A DNA stretch of 64,000 bases, from the NCBI RefSeq assembly GCF_900102055.1, contig NZ_FNBA01000003.1, forward strand, positions 372,001 through 436,000, given 5' to 3'. This DNA comes from Ulvibacter litoralis. Lineage in GTDB: Bacteria; Bacteroidota; Bacteroidia; Flavobacteriales; Flavobacteriaceae. A program made the position numbers and the translations under genes. Of this stretch, positions 44,696 to 53,604 are shown one piece after another (the stretch's first letter is position 1; each line of letters begins with the position of its first letter). Under the pieces are notes generated by a model. That model was not told the origin of the DNA, did not search any database, and was given only the letters and a program-made list of their open reading frames with translations.

Positions 44696-46450
44696 TTACA
44701 TTTCTTTTTCTAAAAGTTGTTTCGCGTACAATTCTTTGTAATAACCTTCTTTGCTTAAAAGGTCAGTATGAGTGCCTTGTTGGATGATTTCCCCTTCTTC
44801 AAGTACGATGATTTTATCGGCATTTTTGGCGGAAGAAATACGATGACTCACAATAATTGTAGTCTTATTTTTGCTTATTTTTTGTAGGTTTTGTAGGATT
44901 TCTTCTTCAGTTTCGGTGTCTACTGCGGAAAGGCAATCGTCGAATAATAATATTTGTGGGTCTTTAATGATAGCGCGTGCAATAGAAACACGTTGCTTTT
45001 GCCCACCACTAAGTGTAATTCCGCGCTCACCCAACACGGTGCCGTAGCCTTTGGAAAAGCCTTTAATGTTTTTATGAACAGACGCCATTTTAGCCGCAGC
45101 AATGACCTCTTCGTCTGAAGCATTTTCTTTTCCAAACTTAATGTTGTTTTTAATAGAATCGCTAAAAAGAAACGCATCTTGAGGCACATACCCAATGCTG
45201 CTACGAACATCGTTTAGGTTTAATTGTCTAATGTTGGTGTTGTCAATTTGTAACTGACTTTCATCCACATCGTACAATCGGCTTATAAGTTCTAAAATGG
45301 TCGATTTTCCAGAACCCGTATTTCCAACAATGGCTAAAGTTTCGCCAGGATTAACAGAAAAAGAAACGTTTTTCAATGCTGTAATATTAGTATCTGGATA
45401 TGTAAAGGTTAGGTTTTTAAAATCAATCTTTCCTTGTATTGGAGTGGCTTCAGTAACAAGATTTTGGATGCTAGGTTCTTCTTTTAAAAACTCATTAATT
45501 CGTTTCTGTGAAGCTTCAGCCTGTTGCACCATTGACGTAACCCAACCTACAATAGCTACGGGCCAAGTAAGCATATTTACATAGATTAAAAATTCGACAA
45601 TGGTTCCGAAGTCAATTTTACCATCTATAAATTGATTCCCTCCAATATAAATAACGAGTAGGTTACTGACACCTATTAATAACATCATTAATGGAAAGAA
45701 CAACGCTTGAACTTTGGCTAAATCTATGTTTTTTTCTTTGCTTGTTCTGGCAAGGTCTGTAAAATCTGAATTGGTGCGCGATTCAATTCCGTAAGCTTTA
45801 ATAACTGCAATTCCACTAAAGCTCTCTTGAGTGTACGAGGTAAGTTTAGAAAGGTATTGCTGTACAATGGTGCTTCGCTTGTGAATAATTACACTTAATT
45901 TATAAACCGCTACTGATAGGATAGGAAGTGGTGCAATGGCGTATAGTGTTAAAATTGGAGCCGTATAAAACATATAGCTAACTACCACAATAAACAATGT
46001 GATGGTTGTGGTACTGTACATGATGGCGGGGCCCGCATACATTCTTACTTTATTAACATCTTCACTAATACGGTTCATTAAATCTCCTGTTCTATTTTGC
46101 TTGTAAAAGCTTAGTGAAAGGCGTTCGTACTGTTGAAAAATTTCATTTTTTAAGTCAAACTCAATATGTCGTGATACTACGATAATGGCTTGTCGCATTA
46201 AAAAAGTGAAAAAAGCAGCTAAAAGAGTGGTTCCTAATATGATAAGAATGTTGATTAACAATTCGTATTCTACGATGGCTAAATCAGTAATTTCGCCATT
46301 AATGTATTTTTCGACTACATTTACCGAGTCTCCCACAAATTTAGGAGTCAATAAACTGAATATTCTAGCAATAATTGTGATGACTAATCCGAAGATAAGA
46401 CGACCTTTGTACTTTAGAAAATAGCGATTTAGATGCTGAAGCTCTTTCAT
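44696..46450 (-). CDS. ABC exporter, fused permease and ATPase
   Basis: A 584-residue half-transporter, starting at ATG 46450 (MKELQHLNRYFLKYKGRLIF); the frame runs 24 bases further upstream, but that part lacks conservation. Six membrane helices (about 15-300) include DLMNRISEDVNKVRMYAGPA. The ATPase has Walker A GNTGSGKST, Q-loop YVPQDAFLFSDSI, signature LSGGQKQRVSIARAI and Walker B ILLFDDCLSAVDTETEEE (D in place of the usual D/E-E pair: DDCLSAVD). Note the residue after Walker B is D, not E, suggesting an asymmetric or degenerate site if paired. Likely a homodimeric multidrug or lipid exporter. Confidence 0.9.
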   Translation of the reverse strand: MKELQHLNRYFLKYKGRLIFGLVITIIARIFSLLTPKFVGDSVNVVEKYINGEITDLAIVEYELLINILIILGTTLLAAFFTFLMRQAIIVVSRHIEFDLKNEIFQQYERLSLSFYKQNRTGDLMNRISEDVNKVRMYAGPAIMYSTTTITLFIVVVSYMFYTAPILTLYAIAPLPILSVAVYKLSVIIHKRSTIVQQYLSKLTSYTQESFSGIAVIKAYGIESRTNSDFTDLARTSKEKNIDLAKVQALFFPLMMLLIGVSNLLVIYIGGNQFIDGKIDFGTIVEFLIYVNMLTWPVAIVGWVTSMVQQAEASQKRINEFLKEEPSIQNLVTEATPIQGKIDFKNLTFTYPDTNITALKNVSFSVNPGETLAIVGNTGSGKSTILELISRLYDVDESQLQIDNTNIRQLNLNDVRSSIGYVPQDAFLFSDSIKNNIKFGKENASDEEVIAAAKMASVHKNIKGFSKGYGTVLGERGITLSGGQKQRVSIARAIIKDPQILLFDDCLSAVDTETEEEILQNLQKISKNKTTIIVSHRISSAKNADKIIVLEEGEIIQQGTHTDLLSKEGYYKELYAKQLLEKEM

Positions 46451-46498
46451 GTAAGCTGTATAATTTATTAACAAATTCGTATTTTAATACTATTTGTT

Positions 46499-46529
46499 TT
46501 GTTGAATTGTTGGTTTACTGTTATTTTTG
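46499..46529 (+). promoter_or_regulatory. Promoter for leucine dehydrogenase
   Basis: TTG at 46499-46501, 20-base spacer, TATTTTTG at 46522-46529 (exact TAnnTTTG), 37 bases before the chosen ATG. It is positioned in the divergent gap facing the ABC exporter gene. Confidence 0.6.
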
Positions 46530-46566
46530 CACGTCCATTTTACGGATACCTAAAAATTTAAATAGT

Positions 46567-47664
46567 ATGGTGACTGAAATACTTACCCCAAGTGAACTTA
46601 AAAAAGTGGCCCCAGTTTTTGGGCAAATGTCTTTTGATAACCACGAGCAAATTGTTTTTTGCAACGACAAAGATACAGGATTAAAAGCAATAATTGGTAT
46701 ACATAATACAGTCTTAGGACCTGCTTTAGGTGGTACCAGAATGTGGCAATATGCTAGCGAATGGGATGCGTTAAATGATGTACTTCGTTTGTCTAGAGGG
46801 ATGACTTTCAAGTCTGCCGTTACAGGTTTAAACCTAGGTGGGGGAAAAGCCGTGATTATTGGTGATGCAAAAACACAGAAAACTCCAGAGTTAATGTTGC
46901 GTTTTGGTGAGTTTGTGCATTCACTTGGCGGAAAATACATTACTGCGGAAGATGTAGGGATGGCAACAAGCGATATGGATTTAGTGAGAACTGTAACTCC
47001 TTATGTTACGGGTATTTCTGAAGACAAAGGTGGTGCAGGAAACCCTTCTCCAATTACAGCATATGGTGTTTTTATGGGAATGAAAGCAGCAGCTAAGTAT
47101 ACTTACGGAAGCGATGTTTTAGAAGATAAAGTAGTTTACGTACAAGGAATTGGAAACGTTGGTGAAGCGTTGGTAGAAAATCTTACCAATGAAGGAGCTA
47201 AAGTATTTATCTCAGACATTAACCAAGATCGTTTGGAAGAAGTTCGTGATAAGTACAGTGCTACTATTTACACCGGTTCGAACCTATATGCTGAGCAAAT
47301 GGATATTTATGCTCCGTGTGCTTTAGGAGCGACGGTAAATGATGATACTATTAACCAATTAAAAGCTAAAATTATTGCTGGAGCAGCAAACAATCAATTA
47401 GCAGACGAGAATAAACACGGACAGATTCTTCGTGAAAAAGGAATTGTTTACGCACCAGATTTCTTAATAAACGCTGGTGGTATTATTAATGTTTATGCAG
47501 AATTAGAGAACTACGGACGTCAAGAGATTATCCGTAAAACTGAAAACATTTATAATACGACATTAGAAATTTTAAACAATGCTGAAACGAACGGTGTTAC
47601 AACACATCAAGCCGCTTTCGATGTAGCTCAATCAAGAATTGACGCTAGAAAGAAAGAAAAATAG
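46567..47664 (+). CDS. Leucine dehydrogenase (Glu/Leu/Phe/Val dehydrogenase family)
   Basis: A 365-residue amino-acid dehydrogenase; ATG 46567 (VTEILTPSELKKVAPVFGQ) is chosen since the promoter lies in the upstream part of the open frame. GPALGGTRMWQY and LNLGGGKAVIIGD contain the substrate-binding G-G-T and catalytic K. VYVQGIGNVGEALVENL is the NAD-binding GxGxxG. The Leu-type motif is seen in the GGG-KAV and ITAEDVGMATSDMD. It deaminates leucine or other branched-chain amino acids with NAD. HMG-CoA lyase elsewhere in the window (52740) fits leucine breakdown, though not in the same unit. Confidence 0.88.
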   Translation: MVTEILTPSELKKVAPVFGQMSFDNHEQIVFCNDKDTGLKAIIGIHNTVLGPALGGTRMWQYASEWDALNDVLRLSRGMTFKSAVTGLNLGGGKAVIIGDAKTQKTPELMLRFGEFVHSLGGKYITAEDVGMATSDMDLVRTVTPYVTGISEDKGGAGNPSPITAYGVFMGMKAAAKYTYGSDVLEDKVVYVQGIGNVGEALVENLTNEGAKVFISDINQDRLEEVRDKYSATIYTGSNLYAEQMDIYAPCALGATVNDDTINQLKAKIIAGAANNQLADENKHGQILREKGIVYAPDFLINAGGIINVYAELENYGRQEIIRKTENIYNTTLEILNNAETNGVTTHQAAFDVAQSRIDARKKEK

Positions 47665-47684
47665 TTTTCAATTTTTTTAAGTTA

Positions 47685-47692
47685 TATATTTG
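47685..47692 (+). promoter_or_regulatory. -7 box before nusB leader
   Basis: TATATTTG, an exact TAnnTTTG match, ends directly before a GC-rich hairpin; the nusB ATG is 98 bases downstream. Confidence 0.4.
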
Positions 47693-47693
47693 C

Positions 47694-47728
47694 AGCGCGT
47701 AAGGAAGTTTCTTGCGCGCTAATTTTTT
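47694..47728 (+). terminator. Strong hairpin plus T-run, leuDH terminator or nusB attenuator
   Basis: AGCGCGTAAG (47694-47703), loop of 7, CTTGCGCGCT (47711-47720): a 10-bp stem with one G-T pair, followed by AATTTTTT. It is 29 bases after the dehydrogenase stop, and just after a -7 box, so it could end the upstream transcript or sit in the nusB leader. Confidence 0.6.
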
Positions 47729-47749
47729 CTACATTTGTGTAGATTTTTT
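47729..47749 (+). other. Second small hairpin with T-run in nusB leader
   Basis: CTACA TTTG TGTAG (47729-47742) followed by ATTTTTT. The loop and flank also read as a TACATTTG -7 box (47730-47737), so promoter and stem-loop cannot be separated by eye. Confidence 0.35.
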
Positions 47750-47790
47750 CATCAAGAGATTAAAATTTCAAAAAAAAGTTCTTTAAACAT

Positions 47791-48735
47791 ATGCTTACAA
47801 GGAGACATATTCGAGTAAAAGTAGTTCAATCCATTTATGCTTATAATCAAACAGAGCATCCAGATTTAGGTAAGCAAGAAAAATTTCTTTTCTATAGTAT
47901 TGAGCAAATGCTCGATTTATATTTACTAACCCTTCAGTTGTTAGTAGAAATGAGAGATCATGCTGAAAATTTTTTGGTGGTATCTCAAAAAAAACACCTA
48001 GCAACAGCGCTAGAAAAAAATCCAAGTAAAACATTTATCGATAATAAAGTGCTTCGTTTAATCGGGTCTAATTCGGTTTTTATGGACACCATAGATAAGA
48101 AAGGACTTAATTATTGGGCGCAAGATGCTGAGTATGTAGCAATTTTGTTTAATAAGTTGAAAGAGCAAGATTGGTATAATGAATATCTTTTAAAAACGGA
48201 TACTACTTACAAAGAAGATCAAGCTTTTGTGGTAAAAATGTTTAAAGATGTGATTGCTCCTAACGATAAGTTTTACGAGTACCTAGAAGACAAACGCCTT
48301 ACTTGGATTGACGATTTTCCAATTGTAAACACCGCAATTGTTAAAATGCTTTCAAAACTTTCAGAAAAAAATGTAGCTACAGTTTTAATTCCAGAGTTGT
48401 ATAAGGATATTGAAGATAGAGATTTTGCGTTGCAATTACTTCGGAAAGTAATTCTTAATGATGAAAAATTATCGTCAGAGATTGATGGTAAAACACCTAA
48501 TTGGGACAAAGAACGTATTGCAGAAATCGATATGATTATATTGAAATTAGGGATTGCTGAATTTTTATACTTCCCTTCTATACCCGTTCGTGCAACGATT
48601 AACGAGTATCTTGAAATATCTAAAGAGTACTCAACCCCTAAGAGTAGTATCTTCATTAACGGTATTTTAGATAAATTGGTAAAAGAATTTGAGAGCGCCA
48701 AGAAGCTAAATAAAATTGGAAGAGGACTTAAATAA
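47791..48735 (+). CDS. nusB: Transcription antitermination factor NusB, long Bacteroidota form
   Basis: A 314-residue NusB homologue, over twice the length of the 139-residue E. coli protein. The N-terminus LTRRHIRVKVVQSIYAYNQ aligns with the RRxARxxxLQxLY start of NusB. The core helical domain is at the C-terminal half (about 170-300: FPIVNTAIVKMLSKL, then DWDKERIAEIDMIILKLGIAEFLYFPSIPVRATINEYLEISKEY and SSIFINGILDKL). The inserted middle is lineage-typical. NusB with S10 loads onto boxA in rRNA leaders. It begins the nusB-DUF1573-yajC group. Confidence 0.9.
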   Translation: MLTRRHIRVKVVQSIYAYNQTEHPDLGKQEKFLFYSIEQMLDLYLLTLQLLVEMRDHAENFLVVSQKKHLATALEKNPSKTFIDNKVLRLIGSNSVFMDTIDKKGLNYWAQDAEYVAILFNKLKEQDWYNEYLLKTDTTYKEDQAFVVKMFKDVIAPNDKFYEYLEDKRLTWIDDFPIVNTAIVKMLSKLSEKNVATVLIPELYKDIEDRDFALQLLRKVILNDEKLSSEIDGKTPNWDKERIAEIDMIILKLGIAEFLYFPSIPVRATINEYLEISKEYSTPKSSIFINGILDKLVKEFESAKKLNKIGRGLK

Positions 48736-48750
48736 AAGCAAAAAAATAAG

Positions 48751-48758
48751 TAAATTTG
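48751..48758 (+). promoter_or_regulatory. -7 box for the DUF1573 gene
   Basis: TAAATTTG, an exact TAnnTTTG match, 31 bases before the ATG. No clear -33 partner, so it may add to transcription from the nusB promoter. Confidence 0.35.
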
Positions 48759-48789
48759 CTATTCTTAAAAATTTAAAAATTAATAGACT

Positions 48790-49272
48790 ATGAAAAAATC
48801 AATTTTAGTACTTGCCGTACTTTCAGTATTTGCTTTCACTTCTTGTAAAGAAAACGCAGCAGATAAAGTAAGTGAAGAAAATGTAGCAGCAGCAGCAGAT
48901 CGTGATGCTAAAGCAGGAGAGCTTCCAGTAATGACTTTCGCAGAAAGTGAATATGACTTTGGTGAAATCGAAGGTGGGACAAATGTAGAGCACGTATTTA
49001 AATTTACAAATACAGGAAAAGCTCCTTTAGTAATTGTTGATGCAAAAGGTAGCTGTGGATGTACAGTTCCTTCATACTCTAAAGAGCCAGTTGCACCAGG
49101 TGAAGAAGGAGAATTATTAGTTAAATTTAACGGAAGTGGAAAAAACCAAGTAAGTAAAACAGTAACTGTTACTGCTAATACTGCAAAAGGAAAAGAAACT
49201 TTAGTAATCAAAGCTTTCGTAAACGCGAAAGAAGGAGCATCTCCAGCTGGAGGAGCAATCCAAACTAAATAA
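48790..49272 (+). CDS. DUF1573 lipoprotein
   Basis: A 160-residue predicted lipoprotein: signal KKSILVLAVLSVFAFTSC with lipobox FTSC, so C18 (counting the Met) would be lipidated. The DUF1573 (Ig-like, ASPM-type) domain begins at FAESEYDFGEIEGGTNVEHVFKFTNTG and contains the hallmark GSCGCTVPSYSKEPVAPGEEG. It probably lies in the periplasm or at the outer membrane. Function is unknown. It is between nusB and yajC, the usual order in this phylum, with a 20-base gap to yajC. Confidence 0.88.
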   Translation: MKKSILVLAVLSVFAFTSCKENAADKVSEENVAAAADRDAKAGELPVMTFAESEYDFGEIEGGTNVEHVFKFTNTGKAPLVIVDAKGSCGCTVPSYSKEPVAPGEEGELLVKFNGSGKNQVSKTVTVTANTAKGKETLVIKAFVNAKEGASPAGGAIQTK

Positions 49273-49292
49273 TTTATAGAAACTATTAAATT

Positions 49293-49583
49293 ATGATGGA
49301 GCAAATTCAAGGTTTTTTACCTATTATTCTTCTTTTTTTAGTGATGTATTTATTTTTAATACGTCCACAAATGAAAAAGCAAAAACAGGAAAAAAACTTT
49401 TCTGCCGAAATTAAAGTAGGAGATAAAGTGGTTACGAAAAGTGGTATGCACGGAAAAATCCTTAACTTAAATGACGACGGTACTTGTATTATTGAATCTG
49501 GAGCAGGAAAAATGAAATTTGAGCGTTCAGCTCTTTCAATGGAGTTGAGTACTAAATTAAATGCTCCCGCTAAAAAAGAGTAG
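49293..49583 (+). CDS. yajC: Preprotein translocase subunit YajC
   Basis: A 96-residue membrane protein with one N-terminal helix (QGFLPIILLFLVMYLFLIRPQMKKQKQ), the hallmark RPQ-x-K-x-KQ after the helix, then a small soluble domain GDKVVTKSGMHGKILNLNDDGTCIIE. It assists the SecDF-YidC part of the Sec machinery. Length and layout match the family. A clear bidirectional terminator follows, shared with pepT on the other strand. Confidence 0.93.
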   Translation: MMEQIQGFLPIILLFLVMYLFLIRPQMKKQKQEKNFSAEIKVGDKVVTKSGMHGKILNLNDDGTCIIESGAGKMKFERSALSMELSTKLNAPAKKE

Positions 49584-49606
49584 TTTTTAAATACGATACT
49601 AAAAAA

Positions 49607-49636
49607 AACCTTCAGTGATTACTGAAGGTTTTTTTA
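49607..49636. terminator. Bidirectional terminator between yajC and pepT
   Basis: Perfect 10-bp stem AACCTTCAGT, loop GATT, ACTGAAGGTT, flanked by A-run upstream and T-run downstream, so it can stop transcription from both sides. Confidence 0.9.
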
Positions 49637-49658
49637 TGCACTATATCTAAATGTGTAG

Positions 49659-50897
49659 TTACTTTTTCTTTCCAACCAATTGCGCAATATTTACAATCAC
49701 TTCAATGGCTTTTAGCATGCTTTCTACAGGAACGTATTCAAATCTTCCGTGGAAGTTATGACCACCAGCAAAGATGTTTGGACAAGGAAGTCCCATAAAG
49801 CTTAATTGAGAACCGTCTGTTCCACCACGAATAGGTTTGATAAGCGGAATAATGTTTGCCATCTTCATCGCTTCTTCAGCAATATCAACAATGTGCATTA
49901 CTGGTTCTACCTTTTCGCGCATATTGAAGTATTGATCTTTAATTTCGACTGAAATGAGTTCTTTTTCGTATTGCTCGTTCAGTTCTTCCGCCAATTTTTG
50001 AATCATCTCTTTACGAGCTTCAAAATGACCTCTGTCGTGATCGCGAATGATGTATTGTAATTTTGTTCCGTCAACTTCTCCATTTATACTGTATAAGTGG
50101 AAAAACCCTTGACGGTCTTCTGTATGCTCTGGAGTTTCCATTCTAGGTAAGGAGTTGATAAAGTCGGTAGCAATGTACATGCTGTTTATCATTTTTCCTT
50201 TTGCGTAACCTGGATGTACAATTTTTCCTTTAATAGTTACTACGGCTCCTGCTGCATTAAAGTTTTCATATTCCAATTCGCCTATCTGACTTCCATCCAT
50301 AGTGTATGCCCAGTCAGCACCAAATTTATCAACATCAAACTTATGTGCACCACGACCAATTTCTTCATCGGGAGTGAAACCAACTTTTATTGTACCGTGT
50401 TTTAGCTCAGGATGATTTACAAGGTATTCCATCGCGGAAATAATTTCAGCAATACCTGCTTTATCATCTGCTCCTAATAGCGTAGTTCCGTCGGTGGTGA
50501 TTAAAGTCTGACCTTTGTACAACAATAAGTCGTCAAAGTCGTCTGGTGAAAGAATAATGTTTTCAGCTTCATTTAAAACAATATCTTTTCCATCGTAATT
50601 CTCAATAATTTGAGGTTTTACATTGGCTCCTGTAAAATCTGGTGTTGTATCAAAGTGAGATATAAAACCAATTACAGGTGTTTCGTAATCTACATTACTA
50701 GGTAGTGTAGCCATAATGTAAGCGTTCTCGTCAATGGTAACATCTTGCAGTCCAATTTGCTTCAATTCTTCAACCAAAGCATTGGCTAAATCCCATTGTT
50801 TCGCACTACTTGGAGTTGTGTTGCTTTCAGGATCGCTTTCGGTGTCTACAGTAACGTAGCTAACAAAACGGTTTATGAGGTGTTGTTTTTCAATCAT
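49659..50897 (-). CDS. pepT: Peptidase T (tripeptidase)
   Basis: A 412-residue M20-family peptidase. Zinc-site motifs: [11 protein letters not shown] (H and D), [13 protein letters not shown] (bridging D), [12 protein letters not shown] (catalytic E-E), [16 protein letters not shown], and [32 protein letters not shown] at the end. The order and spacing are those of PepT. It releases N-terminal residues from tripeptides in the cytosol. Start at ATG 50897 gives [21 protein letters not shown], the correct N-terminus. Confidence 0.95.
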   Translation of the reverse strand: MIEKQHLINRFVSYVTVDTESDPESNTTPSSAKQWDLANALVEELKQIGLQDVTIDENAYIMATLPSNVDYETPVIGFISHFDTTPDFTGANVKPQIIENYDGKDIVLNEAENIILSPDDFDDLLLYKGQTLITTDGTTLLGADDKAGIAEIISAMEYLVNHPELKHGTIKVGFTPDEEIGRGAHKFDVDKFGADWAYTMDGSQIGELEYENFNAAGAVVTIKGKIVHPGYAKGKMINSMYIATDFINSLPRMETPEHTEDRQGFFHLYSINGEVDGTKLQYIIRDHDRGHFEARKEMIQKLAEELNEQYEKELISVEIKDQYFNMREKVEPVMHIVDIAEEAMKMANIIPLIKPIRGGTDGSQLSFMGLPCPNIFAGGHNFHGRFEYVPVESMLKAIEVIVNIAQLVGKKK

Positions 50898-50958
50898 TGT
50901 TTTTCATTTAAAGTACAAATTAACACATAATCAAAATAACTAATACATACTTTAATAC

Positions 50959-50966
50959 TATTTTTG
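50959..50966 (+). promoter_or_regulatory. -7 box for pyrD
   Basis: TATTTTTG, an exact TAnnTTTG match, 18 bases before the chosen ATG of pyrD. The in-frame TTG 50964 lies inside this box, which argues against it as the start. Confidence 0.5.
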
Positions 50967-50984
50967 CATCAGAACTTTCAACTC

Positions 50985-52007
50985 ATGTACAAAGCTATTA
51001 TTCGTCCTATCTTCTTTTTAATAGATCCAGAGAAGATTCATTATTTCACGTTTTCACTGTTACGTTTTCTGAACAAAGTTGGTTTTGGCGGACTTTTCCG
51101 AAGCCTTTATCAAGTTAAAAATCCGAAGTTAGAACGTCGATTATTCGGACTTACATTTCCAAATCCTGTCGGACTAGCTGCAGGATTTGATAAAGATGCG
51201 AAATTGTATAAAGAGTTATCTAATCTTGGATTTGGTTTTATTGAAATTGGAACCGTAACACCAAAACCGCAAGCGGGTAATCCGAAAAAACGCTTGTTTC
51301 GTTTGCAAGACGACAGTGCATTGGTCAATCGAATGGGGTTTAATAACGGCGGAGTAGAAGAGGCTGTAGAGCGATTAAAACGAAACACAACAAGCAAGCA
51401 CGTACTTATAGGTGGAAATATTGGGAAGAACAAAGTAACACCAAACGAAGAGGCTGTAAACGATTATGTGATTTGTTTTGAAGCGTTGTTCGATCATGTA
51501 GATTATTTTGTGGTCAACGTAAGTTCTCCCAATACACCCAATTTAAGAGCACTTCAGGATAAGGAGCCTTTGACTCGATTGTTACAAACACTTCAGACGA
51601 ATAACAATGCAAGAGCGAAGCGCAAACCGATTTTACTTAAAATTGCGCCAGATTTAACCAACGAACAATTGTTGGATATTATCGAGATAGTTTCAGAAAC
51701 TAAAATTGATGGTGTAATAGCAACAAATACAACCATCTCTAGAGACGGATTGGTTTCAGAAAATAAAAAGGAAATGGGGGGGATGAGCGGAAAACCACTT
51801 GGGAAAAGAGCAACGGAAGTAATCCGATTTCTTTCAGAAAAGAGCAATAAAGCATTTCCAATTATAGGAGTTGGCGGAATTCACACGCCAGAAGACGCCT
51901 TAGAAAAAATAGAAGCAGGCGCGAGTTTGGTGCAGCTGTACACAGGGTTTATATACGAAGGTCCTGCGTTAATTAAAAATATAAACAAGGCGATTTTAAA
52001 GGCGTAA
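50985..52007 (+). CDS. pyrD: Dihydroorotate dehydrogenase (quinone), class 2
   Basis: A 340-residue class 2 enzyme of pyrimidine synthesis that oxidises dihydroorotate with quinone. The N-terminal membrane-associating helices ([23 protein letters not shown]) mark class 2. [59 protein letters not shown] (active-site S), KIAPDL and [28 protein letters not shown] complete the FMN barrel. ATG 50985 is preferred over an upstream TTG in the promoter. One base separates its TAA and the next ATG, so it may be cotranscribed with the LysE gene. Confidence 0.95.
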   Translation: MYKAIIRPIFFLIDPEKIHYFTFSLLRFLNKVGFGGLFRSLYQVKNPKLERRLFGLTFPNPVGLAAGFDKDAKLYKELSNLGFGFIEIGTVTPKPQAGNPKKRLFRLQDDSALVNRMGFNNGGVEEAVERLKRNTTSKHVLIGGNIGKNKVTPNEEAVNDYVICFEALFDHVDYFVVNVSSPNTPNLRALQDKEPLTRLLQTLQTNNNARAKRKPILLKIAPDLTNEQLLDIIEIVSETKIDGVIATNTTISRDGLVSENKKEMGGMSGKPLGKRATEVIRFLSEKSNKAFPIIGVGGIHTPEDALEKIEAGASLVQLYTGFIYEGPALIKNINKAILKA

Positions 52008-52008
52008 C

Positions 52009-52623
52009 ATGATAGAAAATGTACTTTCCTTTTCGCTTGCAACCTTGGCATTGGCTTTTTCGCCGGGTCCCGATAATATATATGTACTAACGCAATCGTT
52101 GGTCAACGGAACCAAAAGCGGTATCGCAACAACGGCAGGATTAATAAGCGGTTGTATTGTACATACTACATTATTGGCGTTTGGTGTTTCGGCAATTATC
52201 ACTGCTTCGGAAAGTATTTTCTACGGAATTAAAGTCTTTGGGGCTTTATATTTACTATATCTGGCATACAGTGTGTATAAAAGTGATGCGTCGGTAACGT
52301 TCTCTGAAGATGCGCCTAAAAAGTCGAATTGGGAACTGTTTAAAATAGGGGTTTTCATGAACTTAGTGAACCCTAAAATTATGATTTTCTTTCTAGCATT
52401 TTTTCCTGCATTTCTTTGGAGCCCTTCCGAAAATACCGTTTCACAATTTTATATACTCGGTATTGTGTTTATGGTAGTATCTTTTATCGTGTTTTCAACA
52501 ATTGCATTACTCGCTGGAAGTATCAAGCAGTTTTTAATGAAAAGCAAAACAGTTGGTCCAGTTTTAAAATGGTTACAGATTGTTGTGTTTATTGGTATCG
52601 CGGTGTTTATTCTACTTCCGTAA
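52009..52623 (+). CDS. LysE/RhtB-family amino-acid exporter
   Basis: A 204-residue membrane protein with about six helices. FSLATLALAFSPGPDNIYVLTQSLVNGTKSGIATTAGLISG is the classic LysE start with the SPGP motif. WELFKIGVFMNLVNPKIMIFFLAFFPAF carries the conserved N-P-K. Exports an amino acid or similar small compound; the substrate is not predictable. It follows pyrD with no promoter space. Confidence 0.92.
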   Translation: MIENVLSFSLATLALAFSPGPDNIYVLTQSLVNGTKSGIATTAGLISGCIVHTTLLAFGVSAIITASESIFYGIKVFGALYLLYLAYSVYKSDASVTFSEDAPKKSNWELFKIGVFMNLVNPKIMIFFLAFFPAFLWSPSENTVSQFYILGIVFMVVSFIVFSTIALLAGSIKQFLMKSKTVGPVLKWLQIVVFIGIAVFILLP

Positions 52624-52702
52624 TGGTTGCTTGAAAGTGTAAGCATTTGTGTGTTTCCGAAGTAAAAAGAAATGTTTTTGGACTAAGTTTTTTCACTGAA
52701 AC

Positions 52703-52734
52703 TAATTTTGCCTGCGATGGAATTTATATCTTTG
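52703..52734 (+). promoter_or_regulatory. Promoter for HMG-CoA lyase
   Basis: TATCTTTG (52727-52734, exact TAnnTTTG) just before the ATG at 52740, with TTTTG around 52705-52710 at a slightly short spacing. With a start site near 52740 the transcript may have almost no leader. Confidence 0.4.
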
Positions 52735-52739
52735 AGTTA

Positions 52740-53603
52740 ATGCAAAAAGTAAAAATCATAGAATGTCCTCGAGACGCCATGCAAGGAATAAAAGATTGGA
52801 TTCCAACCGCGGAGAAAGTACAATACATCCAATCCTTATTGCGCTGTGGTTTCGATACCATAGATTTTGGAAGCTTTGTCTCTCCAAAGGCAATTCCGCA
52901 AATGCAAGATACTGCCGAGGTCTTGTCGAAACTAGATTTGTCGACAACCGAAAGTAAACTGCTTTCTATTGTGGCAAATGTTCGTGGTGCCGAAGCTGCC
53001 GTGATACATCCTGAAATTCAATATTTAGGCTATCCTTTTTCTATTTCTGAAAACTTTCAGATGCGGAATACCCATAAAACCATTGCACAATCTTTAGAGG
53101 TATTGCAAGAGATTTTAAATCTTGCCAATGCGAATAATAAAGAAGTTGTTGCATACCTTTCAATGGGCTTTGGTAATCCATACGGAGATCCGTGGAATGT
53201 TGAAATTGTTGGGAAATGGACCGAAAAGCTTTCAGATATGGGGGTGAAGATTATATCATTAAGTGATACCGTTGGATCTTCAACGCCAGACATTATCACC
53301 TATTTATTCTCTGAATTAATTCCGAAGTATCCACACATAGAATTTGGAGCACATTTACATACAACCCCAACATCTTGGCACGAAAAAGTAGATGCTGCGT
53401 ACAAAGCTGGATGCAGACGTTTTGATGGTGCGATTCAAGGATTTGGTGGCTGCCCAATGGCAAAAGACGACCTGACTGGAAATATGCCTACCGAGAAAAT
53501 GTTAAGTTATTTTACTGCAGAAAAAGTGGATACAAATATAAGTCCGATGTCTTTTGAAAGTTCACATAACGAAGCATCAAAAATATTTAACCAATACCAT
53601 TAA
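52740..53603 (+). CDS. Hydroxymethylglutaryl-CoA lyase
   Basis: A 287-residue HMGL-like TIM-barrel enzyme. VKIIECPRDAMQGIKDWIPT carries the R-D of the active site, LSDTVGSSTPDIITYLF and EFGAHLHTTP the metal-binding HxH, and IQGFGGCPMAKDDLTGNMPTE the catalytic Cys (C238). It cleaves HMG-CoA to acetoacetate and acetyl-CoA at the end of leucine breakdown. An upstream frame begins at 52647, but the promoter sits within it, so ATG 52740 is chosen. The tail overlaps no other gene once the next start is set at 53605. Confidence 0.9.
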   Translation: MQKVKIIECPRDAMQGIKDWIPTAEKVQYIQSLLRCGFDTIDFGSFVSPKAIPQMQDTAEVLSKLDLSTTESKLLSIVANVRGAEAAVIHPEIQYLGYPFSISENFQMRNTHKTIAQSLEVLQEILNLANANNKEVVAYLSMGFGNPYGDPWNVEIVGKWTEKLSDMGVKIISLSDTVGSSTPDIITYLFSELIPKYPHIEFGAHLHTTPTSWHEKVDAAYKAGCRRFDGAIQGFGGCPMAKDDLTGNMPTEKMLSYFTAEKVDTNISPMSFESSHNEASKIFNQYH

Positions 53604-53604
53604 G

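Noticed and set aside
48780-49310. 176-residue open frame opposite the DUF1573 gene
   Set aside because: Shadow of the real lipoprotein gene; Ser/Thr/Ala-rich low-information translation with no family features.
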